From: Oppiella nova
Taxonomy: Eukaryota; Arthropoda; Arachnida; Sarcoptiformes; Oppiidae
Direction: 5' to 3'
Assembly: GCA_905397405.1 (NCBI GenBank)
Contig: CAJPVJ010000523.1
Span: 1 to 23,700 of the forward strand
DNA: 23,700 bases
Position numbers and translations under genes: made by a program. Each line of letters begins with the position of its first letter. Position 1 is the stretch's first letter. This document shows positions 1 through 8,281 of this stretch, one piece after another. The notes beneath the pieces are model-generated. The model was not told the origin of the DNA, made no database searches, and worked only from the letters and a program-made list of their open reading frames with translations.

Positions 1-210
1 TTAAATTGTTAAAATCTATTGAGAATTAAGAAAATAAAGCACCTATTTTAACTTTTTAAAATCCCCCTAGCGGCTAAACCCTACGATGAAAGTTGCTAAT
101 TTTTACATATATTATATATTTTAATGTCCTCTACAAGATTAGATAATAAAATTGACCGGGCGAGCTGGTCAATTAACCCATAGACCGAGAAACATCCTCC
201 TTTGGTTCAT

Positions 211-483
211 ATGGTGGCTTTAATTGGTGTGATCTTTGCTCTCGAGTCGACAACTCCTTCAACGACTGAAAGAAATCGTGAATCGAGTGATGAGACCATA
301 GATCGCGTAAAGACTGGACTAATAGTTATGATAATTATCTCAACGATTGTACTCATCATATGTGCGGTACTTTATGCGGTCATCAAAATAAGACAAATTC
401 GAGGGACCGGTAGGTCTGACACACAATCGTATAAAAATTGTAATGAAATTCCTGTCCATATGTGTAGAGACGTCAACCCATGA
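211..483 (+). CDS. Small single-pass membrane protein (90 aa) or last exon of one
   Basis: An ATG at 211 opens a 90-codon frame ending at TGA 481-483. The product has a short hydrophobic N-terminus (residues 1-10) that could be a weak signal peptide. A Ser/Thr/Glu-rich stretch follows (about 11-33), then one strong membrane segment (about 38-60, Ile/Val/Leu-rich), and a basic, then polar, tail beginning KIRQIR. The charge distribution fits N-outside, C-inside. The frame is open upstream to 184, with a possible acceptor AG at 188-189, so this could also be the terminal exon of a longer gene. I do not recognise a family. The patch is clearly more GC-rich than its flanks, which supports coding. 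No partner gene is visible because the window edge is close. Confidence 0.45.
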   Translation: MVALIGVIFALESTTPSTTERNRESSDETIDRVKTGLIVMIIISTIVLIICAVLYAVIKIRQIRGTGRSDTQSYKNCNEIPVHMCRDVNP

Positions 484-776
484 GCTCCGAGTTCGCGGCC
501 GCCGTCTAATGCATAGCTCACTGACAGACAAATGGCATAACTTTTGTGTAAAAATCAATGAATGATAAAAGATTTGATAACTTATTACAAATTCATTATT
601 TTATGTTAATATTATTTATTATACAAAATATTTTATAATAAAATCGTAAATTTATCGTAATTTATATTAATTACATTTAAAATACTTTCCAAACAAATGA
701 CAATCATTTAAAACAAAATAAGTTTCAGGATAAAAATTCAAATAAAGTACTATTCATCGTATATTTTTAAATTAAT

Positions 777-3382
777 TCAATTCTTATTAATTGAACCAAA
801 TTTAGTATTAAAATACTCTAGGAAAAATTTGCAATCATTTGATTTACATATATTTTCGAGTGAAATACAATTTTCCGTCAAATAGCTTTCAATATAACTC
901 TTATCGATAGCCCATTCCTCATATTGTAGTAATACTTGTGAGCACTCGGGTCTGTCTGTCCAGTCAATCATGTCGTCCCCGTTGTCCCGCTTTGTCCATT
1001 CAAAGTAAGCCATCGAATGCAGTAATTCTTGTAATTTGAACACACGTTTGCCAATGACCTTGTTATTTGTGCTGTCATTTAATAAGAACATTTAATTCAT
1101 CATTATTAATCTTCAATAATAAAATTAATTCTTATATTTGCTAACATTGTTTTTCAAGTTTTACTAAAATTGAAAAAACTACTAGGCGACATTTAAAATA
1201 TAGTCAAATATAACCAATACTATTATACTTCAATAATGTGGGTACTGTTATTTCTAAAAGAATTTCATTCAAACTCCACTTACAGGTTATCGTTCATATT
1301 AAAAGCAAAAAGTTTTTCCCCAATTTTCGATATGCTATAGACATCAACCTTATTATCATATTTGCATCCATTAAGCACTTCCGGTGCCTGATATATATGT
1401 GCGGCCAAGTCTGGTGTGTGTTTATGAGTTGTCATTAAGTGCTTATTACGGTCGTGGACAGTAGCCAAACCAAAATCACCCAATTTAAAATACCTACTGT
1501 TTTTAATCTCCCGGGCAACTAATATATTGTCGGGTTTGAGGTCTCTATGAATGACCGGAGGATTCAATTCATGTAAATATTGGACGCACTCTAAGATCTC
1601 TTTGAATATATGACACGAAATGTAAAACTCGATTGAATTCATGGGTTCTCCCGGTTGTCGACCAAATACTTGTGGTTTACGTCTAAGAATATTCTGTAAA
1701 TTATCGGAACATAACTCCATTTGTATGTAATAATAGTTCTCTCGACCCATGATTGAGTCAATACATTGTACCACATATTTAGAGTCAAATGACTTTAAAT
1801 AAGTCAGTTCTGCGATAAACTGAGAGAAATGTCGAGAAATATCATAGGAGTCGGAAATAATCACTGTTTGCAAAAAAACAATAATTAAATTCATTTAACG
1901 GAAAATATTTGCTGATTACATTGTAATTCAATTTGCTTAACCGCATACTCCTGTCCACTGGATTTATCTCTAACTTTATACACGCGACCAAAAACACCTG
2001 AACCAATTTCAGACAGTACATCCAAATAATAAAGCGAATTTTTCATATCATCGTTCACTAATTAATTAAGTAAATAGTTAATAAAACTATTTCATACAGA
2101 TTTATACATTTTGATAAATATTCAATTTTGGTTTGTCTTATGAAAAATATTTTTAAAATTATTCTTACGTTTGATTGTTTGAATTGTGCCAATGTTTGGT
2201 CGAGTGACTGAAAACAATGTTTTTTGTTTATTATTATATTAATAATCAGTTAATTTATCAACATACCATCGACTCGTTGTTTAATTGCGTCAGCCATTAT
2301 CTTTAAAAATTCATTGCATTTTGTTGTAAATTCTTCACTTGTATTGCAATTATATTCCTTATAATCGCTTAAATGAATCGATTTATGAGTCAATTGGTGT
2401 TCGTCTGTATAGTAATCAAAGAAATTGTCATAATTTGTTTCAATGATAGTCTTTCCCGATATTTCATATATCTTTCCATTCATAAGAGCGGTTACATTAT
2501 CCGAAAATACATTAATTTGAAACTTTAAACACTGACACATGGATTGGAATATGTGGTCATTTATTAATTGTGGTGACTTTCCTATTAACTTATCTCCGCT
2601 TTCATTCGCATATTGTCCGCAAAAATATATGAATCCATCGTTTGATAGGAAATATGTGTTCACTTCTGTCGCACAAATAGTCTTAATATTAGTGATATTC
2701 TCAACAAATTGTGGTTTCGATACATTTGCCGATGAATTTAAGTCCTGATTTTTCCCCCATTTAAACCCATGTCCGTCGCATGTAATTGCGAAGGATTTTA
2801 AGCCGTGACAACAAATACTTATTATTTTACATTCATTAGAGTCATGAATGAAATGTAATCTTTGTCCTTTTAATATGAGAATGGATTGGCATTCAGTACC
2901 TACCTGTCCGTACCGATTGTCACCCAATCCATAGACATCGCCATCGATGGTTAAGATTAAAAGATGGTATAGACCGCAACTTATTTGACGGATATTGCGA
3001 TTATTGAATACAAAATCATTTTCAAAGTTAATGTAATCCAATGAAAATATATTAATAGGTTTGTGACAGTTAAGTAAATATTTAGTGGTCAGATTGTATA
3101 TTAGTGGCAAAGATTTACTGCCAATCATGTGATACCAACCGTATATACAATCTCTATCATTGAAAGCCAATACAAACCGATCCCTACATATGAATCGCTG
3201 TATATTCTGGTGACACAACTCTGGCATCAATTGTGGTTCCCTTACGTAGTCATTGTGTCCCAACCCGAGTGTTCCGAAGTAATTGGATCCCAAACCGTAT
3301 ACCATATCATCATTTGTGACGAATAATACATTATATCCCTCCGATCGTTGAAAACGTGAAATAATTTGATAGATTTATTCAT
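777..3382 (-). CDS. RCC1-repeat / eIF2-alpha-kinase-like fusion gene, five exons, one 5' frame break
   Basis: Exons on the minus strand: 3382-2267, 2207-2169, 2057-1920, 1863-1284 and 1071-777. Splice phases 1,1,1,2 match across all junctions. The intended product is about 722 residues. Exon 1 encodes degenerate RCC1 blades (VYGLGSNY, CGLYHLLILT, VYGLGDNRYGQVG, FKWGKN). Exon 2 is a 13-residue linker. Exon 3 is the kinase N-lobe, with Gly-loop GSGVFGRVY and lysine AVK. Exon 4 has VIHRDLKPDN (about 535), GDFGLATV (about 560) and YQAPEV. Exon 5 holds the subdomain XI WTDRPECSQVL and a tail. YIQMELC and the activation-loop layout recall eIF2-alpha kinases. The ATG at 3382 and the RCC1 frame differ by one base near 3338-3348 compared with the paralogs at 8282 and 13335. 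Translation may instead start at the in-frame ATG 3305. This is either a functional gene with a shortened N-terminus or a young pseudogene. Confidence 0.75.
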
Positions 3383-3424
3383 AATATTGGAATTAGTTTT
3401 CAATGAATATTGTTTCAAATTCAA

Positions 3425-4174
3425 TTCATATGATATCCATCCCGGATATATTTATAAACTTCGCTTATCATATCGATATGTATGCCGTTTTCAGTGGTCC
3501 ATTATGAACAGTGTTTTTAAATAATTTTATAATTTTTATATGCACAAGTATTTCAAGTAGACACCATTACTGTATTTTGTTTTTACCGTGTTGAATCTTG
3601 TATTATAAATGTATATGTGGGTAGTAAGTGGCTAGCTATTGAACCATAATACACTGGATAATTATATTTACCGATGTCTATTTGTACTCTACATTATCGC
3701 TATGCCTTTAAATGAAATTTCATATTAAGTAAACTAATATTATTTACTATAAAATAACTTATGAAAACATAGAGTATGTTGGTAACTTTATTCTACAGAC
3801 TGAACAGAAATAACCAATACAAAGTTATGACAAACTTATATTCTTACAAATTTATGATCATATTTATATAGAAATAAAATTCTTATAAAACTTAATAAAT
3901 GATAAAATTAGCTGTGTAATATTTAATAAAGTATTAAGTATTTAACTTTTATTATATTATTTACTATAATAATAATGTGTTAATGAAATATTACGGTATC
4001 AATTTCACAGCCATAAACAAATATTACAGGAAAAAATATTTTTTGGCAGTAATTTAAATAAACATAATAAAAATTTATATAGTAACTAGTATATTTATAG
4101 TATTTAGATATAATTTATAATAAAGGTATTAATCATTAATATGTTCAGATAAATACTATATTTCTAATAAGTCT
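3425..4174. other. Non-coding AT-rich spacer upstream of the minus-strand RCC1-kinase gene
   Basis: No coding frame is supported here. Most of it (about 3720-4174) is one arm of an inverted duplication matched at about 10905-11335. The part 3590-3765 is a block found upstream of other RCC1 copies, so promoter elements for the gene starting at 3382 may lie here. Confidence 0.5.
3590..3765 (-). repeat. Conserved upstream block of RCC1 gene copies (copy 1)
   Basis: Read on the minus strand, this block contains CATAAGTTATTTTATAGTAA, then a tract ending AAAGGCATAGCGATAAT, then an ACTACCCAC motif. Copies lie at about 11276-11335 and 12284-12450. Each precedes an RCC1 5' exon or relic, so it may be a 5' regulatory region or simply co-duplicated flank. 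Confidence 0.5.
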
Positions 4175-4315
4175 CTAATCCAGGTCCGAATCATCAATGA
4201 GACCACATTTAGAACGAAAATAGTTTATGAAAAACTGATAATCATTTGATTCAATAGTATTTAAATGTTTCAAATTTTTTGCCAAATATTTGCTGTCAAT
4301 AGCCCACTCGTGGTA
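4175..4315 (-). pseudogene. Orphan C-terminal tail of an RCC1-kinase paralog
   Basis: The frame on the minus strand reads YHEWAIDSKYL at the start and CGLIDDSDLD before the stop at 4177-4175. It matches the last about 46 residues of the plus-strand paralog ending at 6257 and the fragment at 10779-10904. The RPEC kinase segment that should precede it is absent, and the upstream side ends in AT-rich spacer, so it cannot be expressed as a normal exon. It lies just downstream of another C-terminal exon fragment (4677-4380), giving two different gene ends in a row. Confidence 0.7.
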
Positions 4316-4379
4316 TTTTTGTGAATTAGATCATTTAAAATTCATTTATAAATAGACCATTAATTATATATTTAAAAAA

Positions 4380-4677
4380 TTAATTCAATTCTGTATTAAC
4401 TGAACACAATGTAGATTTAACGTTAAAATACTGTTTGAAAAATTGGAAATAATTTGATTGCTGTGTATTTGCCGATGAAATAAAGTTGTTAATCAAATCG
4501 CTTTCAATATAACTCTTATGAATAGACCATAAGTTATATTCGGATAACACTTGTGAGCACTCGGGTCTGTCTGTCCAGTGAGGGCAGGGTTTGTGCGGGT
4601 AATGCCAGTTATAGTATGACATGGATTGTAGTAAGTCTTGTAATTTAAGAACACGTTTACGTAGAACTTCGTTATTA
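4380..4677 (-). pseudogene. Orphan kinase C-terminal exon (subdomain X-XI plus tail)
   Basis: This is the homolog of the last exons at 1071-777 (-) and 10381-10706 (+). It contains VLRKRVLKLQDLLQSMSYYN, then HWTDRPECSQVL (the conserved Arg of kinase subdomain XI) and a tail ending VNTELN before the stop. No kinase core exon precedes it. At about 4677 homology stops and switches to plus-strand RCC1 sequence of another copy. The frame is intact, but the gene is cut off at a rearrangement junction. The closest relative in the window is the plus-strand exon at 10381-10706. Confidence 0.75.
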
Positions 4678-6257
4678 CGATTCATTTAAGCGATTATAAG
4701 GAATATAATTGCAATACAAGTGAAGAATTTGGTACAAAATGCACAGAATTTATGGGGAAAATGTTGGACAGAATTAAACAACGTGTGGATGGTATGAATA
4801 AATTAATTAAAAATATATTTATATCTTTCAAATGATCACCATATCATGAAACATTGACAGCTTAATAATAATTCTTGACGTATGAGTTTAATACTTTCAA
4901 TGTTTTTTATTGTGATCTATTTAATAAATTTAATCTTTAAGAAATATAATGTTAACATTAAAAGTAGATTTTTAAAATTTATTAAAAGAGGCAAATCCGT
5001 CAAACGATGGACACACAGAGAATGATGATTATTATGAAATGGTGTCAAAAATAGGAGAGGGGTCATTTGGTGTGGTGTGGAAAGCGAGGAATAAATGGAA
5101 TAAACAAGAATATGCCATCAAATTGATTAATTTAAATTGTAATTTATATACAGTTTACTAGTATATACAGTACTTTTTCATGAAACTAATTACAGTATTA
5201 AACTAATATTGTTTTCAGTCGAAAAGGATGAGTCCAAATCAAAAATGGTAATCAAGACAATCAATAAATTGAGTGCAGAAGTGGACAACTTACAGAAAGT
5301 CAACTCACAATATGTGGTGCAATGTATGGGCTGGTGGTTCGACAGCACAAACTTTTACATAAGAATGGAGTTGTGTTCCGATAGTCTACAGAATATTAGA
5401 GTGCAGAAGTGGACAACTTACAGAAAGTCAACTCACAATATGTGGTGCAATGTATGGGCTGGTGGTTCGACAGCACAAACTTTTACATAAGAATGGAGTT
5501 GTGTTCCGATAGTCTACAGAATATTATTAGACTTAAACCACAAGTATTTGGTCGACAACCGGGAGAACCCATGAATTCAATCGAGTTTACATTTCGTGTC
5601 ATATATTCAAAGAGATCTTAGAGTGCGTCCAATATTTACATGAATTGAATCCATCGATAATTCATAGGGATCTCAAACCCGACAATATTTTGGTGGCACA
5701 AGAAGTCAAGAACAGTCGGTATTTTAAATTATGTGACTTTGGTTTGTCGACAGTACACGACCGGGACTTCTATACAACGACTGGTCAACAAAGTGGTGCT
5801 CCTGTTTATCAGGCGCCAGTAGTTACAAGTGGCAGGTTTGACCACAGGGTAGACATCTATAGTCTCTCGAAAATCGGTGAAAACTATTTGATTTTAATAT
5901 GAATGATAATACGTAAGTTTCTTTTAGAAAATTACTAGAAATAGTAAATTAATAATATTATTGAAATCTATTTGTTTTAAATATAGTCCGCAATTGTATT
6001 CATCGGATAATGAAGTGTTCAGCAAATGTATCATTAAATTACTGGAAGTATTGGTTTCGATGTCTTTGTTTCCCAATTGGGAGGACAGACCCGAGTGTAA
6101 GGATGTGTTGAAGACATACCACGAATGGGCTATTGATAGCAAATATTTGGCAAAAGATTTGAAACATTTAAATACAATTGAATCAAACGAATGTCAGTTT
6201 TTCATAAACTATTTTCGCTCTAAATGTGGTCTCATTTATGATTCAGACTTGGATTAA
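4677..6257 (+). pseudogene. 5'-truncated RCC1-kinase paralog with several frame breaks
   Basis: Exons on the plus strand: 4677-4791 (only the end of the RCC1 region, IHLSDYKEYNCNTSEEF), 4989-5138 (N-lobe: GEGSFGVVWKAR, AIK), 5219-5912 (kinase core) and 5987-6257 (C-lobe end, WEDRPECKDVL, tail). Phases 1,1,2 match the other RCC1-kinase genes. The linker and N-lobe are joined in one exon. Lesions are visible. The 5' part is missing. A perfect 128-bp tandem duplication (5271-5526) shifts frame. One T is missing near 5585 in the segment that reads IEFYISC in paralogs. One base is missing near 5882. HRDLKPDN and CDFGLSTV are kept, but APE has become APV. It was once an eIF2-alpha-kinase-like fusion gene and is now very probably dead. 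Confidence 0.8.
5271..5526 (+). repeat. Perfect 128-bp tandem duplication in a kinase exon
   Basis: Unit 1 is 5271-5398 and unit 2 is 5399-5526; both begin GAGTGCAGAAGTGG and end CTACAGAATATTA. I see no mismatch between them. The unit covers the hinge region (QYVVQCMG to MELCSDSLQNI) and is not a multiple of three. Confidence 0.95.
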
Positions 6258-7075
6258 ATGTTTAAAATAACGTTAAGCTAATTAAAAATGATATAAAATT
6301 TCTCTGTAGACCTCGTGGTCATCTTAATTAGTTTTATTAGATTTAAATCTCGAGTACTTTTAGTCCAATTTAACTAATTATTAAAACATTAACAAAACAT
6401 TTATATATTAAATATACGTATTGTTAGTTAATAATTTTTATTTAACAAAATATTTTTGTCTTAAGTTGATTTTATATAATATTAAATATATATTTCAGCA
6501 ATAATTGTTTATCGTATCACTTGTTATAGTTATTGTAATGTAAAACTATTTTATTAATAAAATAAACGCGTGGGTATTTTAGCAAATAATATTTTCTAGA
6601 TATGCAATTTCACGTAAATCACTGTGATAATCTGCATACAAATTTCTATAAACAACAACAAGTGAAATAACAGTAATCATTGTATTTCAAAATCTATACA
6701 ATAAATAGAAAGCAAAATAGAATCAAATGGATTTAATATAAGTAGTAAGATAAACCTTTATTATGTCTAGAGTCTAGACAATTAACGGTTAAATTATTAT
6801 ACATTTAAATATTTTGTGTTATTAATGAAAAATCTGTTGAATTATTTTTATTGCAAACATAGGGTGATTCGGAATGAATTGATTTAACCATTTATATATT
6901 ATACAGTTTTTATAAATTTTTTTGGATAATATGAACCGAAAGCGATCGCAAAGCATACGGAGGCAGAGATGGACGCATTATGTAAGACACAACTTGTATT
7001 CATTAATTTTATTCACTAAATAACCCATAATTAGCATAGAATTTGATTTTGTTTATTTAGATCTGTATTAAGGGT
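6258..7075. other. AT-rich non-coding spacer
   Basis: There is no supported gene. Around 6600-6660 a stretch resembles the sequence near 12345-12390 (GTGATAATCTG followed by ATACAAATT), which suggests an old duplicated flank. A short GC-richer patch near 6930-6985 has a 15-20 codon frame only. Confidence 0.4.
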
Positions 7076-7558
7076 TATAAGTTATAACTAGGAATGGAAA
7101 AAAAGTGGGTATGCATTAAATGAATGACCCCTCAAATATTATAATTTATTAGTAATTTTTACAAATAATAACATTTGTCACAAAATTTATTAATGCATTG
7201 AAAATTCATTTTTATTTTATATACTCATACCTCATTCATTTAACTTGATAAGCTTTCTTTAAGTCATAACAATCTCTGAATAATAAACTTAAATATTTTA
7301 TCTAAAACTAAAGTATGTGTCATATTATTTACTAAGCTTGCGTTCATTTTGAATCAGTAATAATGAATATTTGTATAAAATAAAATAAATTAAATCCACT
7401 TGATGAGATTTTTTGCAAACAAAAATTATTACTAATAGATTATTTGTAAACTATTAATACAATTTTCTTTCATTCAGTACGTACCCATAAATACATATAA
7501 ATACACATAAATACACATTATAGACCCAATAATTCTTCATTCCTAGTTATAACTTATA
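7076..7558. mobile_element. Non-autonomous TIR element (about 483 bp)
   Basis: The ends are perfect 21-bp inverted repeats: TATAAGTTATAACTAGGAAT plus G at 7076-7096 and its reverse complement at 7538-7558. The interior is AT-rich with no coding frame and a short ATAAATACACA-like run near 7490-7525. This fits a MITE. I could not define a target duplication beyond a possible TA. Confidence 0.6.
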
Positions 7559-7583
7559 GCTAAAAATCATCAGTACTTGCTAT

Positions 7584-7977
7584 GGGTGTCACCGCTGTCC
7601 AACTCTTATTTAATTAGATTCTACATGTTTATATATGTTAAGTATGTTAAATTAAAAATATCTATGTCCGATAATCTATGGGAAGGTGGTCTGGTCATAA
7701 TCCAGTGGTCAAGTTTCCGATATTCGTATAAAGTTCTACAGTATACAAACTCAATAGACATTTCATGTGAATTCATGCATAGTATGAGAAATGTAGAAAA
7801 GTGAATAATGCATATCAAAACTGAAAATTATACGAATATTGGAAACTTGACCACTGGATTATGACCAGACCAGCTTCCCATAGATTATCGGACCCAGATA
7901 TTCTTAATTTAACATACTTAACACATATAATCATGTAGGTTTGAATTAAATAAGAGTTGGACAGCGAGTGACACCCC
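7584..7977. mobile_element. Foldback element with about 150-bp inverted arms
   Basis: Left arm 7584-7733 and right arm 7829-7977 are reverse complements at over 90 percent by eye. They begin GGGTGTCAC and share TTAAGTATGTTAAATTAA, CCGATAATCTATGGGAAG and GTCATAATCCAGTGGTCAAG. The loop is about 100 bp with no gene. It is separated from the TIR element at 7076-7558 by only 25 bp. A target duplication is not evident. Confidence 0.75.
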
Positions 7978-8102
7978 ATTGTTAGTTATACTTAGTTATA
8001 TGAAAGAGTACACAGAACTTTGCTTTCATATGACTGTCTAATATGAATCAGTAGTACTTTATACTGTAGTCATATTTAAGCCGTGGTTTAGAGACTCTTC
8101 CG

Positions 8103-8110
8103 TATAAAAT
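8103..8110 (+). promoter_or_regulatory. Possible TATA box of the plus-strand RCC1-kinase gene
   Basis: TATAAAAT lies about 170 bp upstream of the first recognisable RCC1 coding sequence. In such AT-rich DNA this match alone is weak evidence. Confidence 0.2.
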
Positions 8111-8281
8111 ATACCGAAATATAAGTGATTTTCACGTAATAATTACATCTCTGTATGTAAAGTAACGGATATCACACGGATTGCAAGTGGAAGCACTAGA
8201 TCGGGGACAACGGGACAGACATCCAGTGGTTTACAGAATATAAAACAAGATTCACAGAAAAATACTCATAAATTCGATAAA

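Larger units (their letters stand above)
3130..4677 (-). repeat. Inverted segmental duplication, arm 1
   Basis: On the minus strand this segment reads kinase C-terminal exon, second C-terminal tail, AT-rich spacer, then RCC1 5' exon. The same order appears on the plus strand at about 10411-11655. The RCC1 portions are nearly identical, including a shared one-base frame break. The plus-strand arm lacks about 290 bp present here between about 3430 and 3720. Confidence 0.8.

Noticed and set aside
205-520. Vector or synthetic polylinker contamination
   Set aside because: The sites are spread through a natural-looking membrane-protein frame rather than packed together, and the flanks merge smoothly into host-like AT-rich DNA.
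3129-3326. Frame antisense to the RCC1 exon, seen also at 11470-11691 and 13410-13640
   Set aside because: These recurrent minus/plus partners are shadows of conserved RCC1 codons; the sense strand has the domain motifs and splice signals.
777-3382. RCBTB-type protein (RCC1 plus BTB)
   Set aside because: The segment after the RCC1 blades (DYYTDEHQLTHK and on) shows no clear BTB motif, and the gene continues into a kinase.
6925-6990. Short exon-like patch starting MNRKRSQSIRR with a possible donor after CATTAT
   Set aside because: It has only about 20 codons and no partner exon or family similarity.
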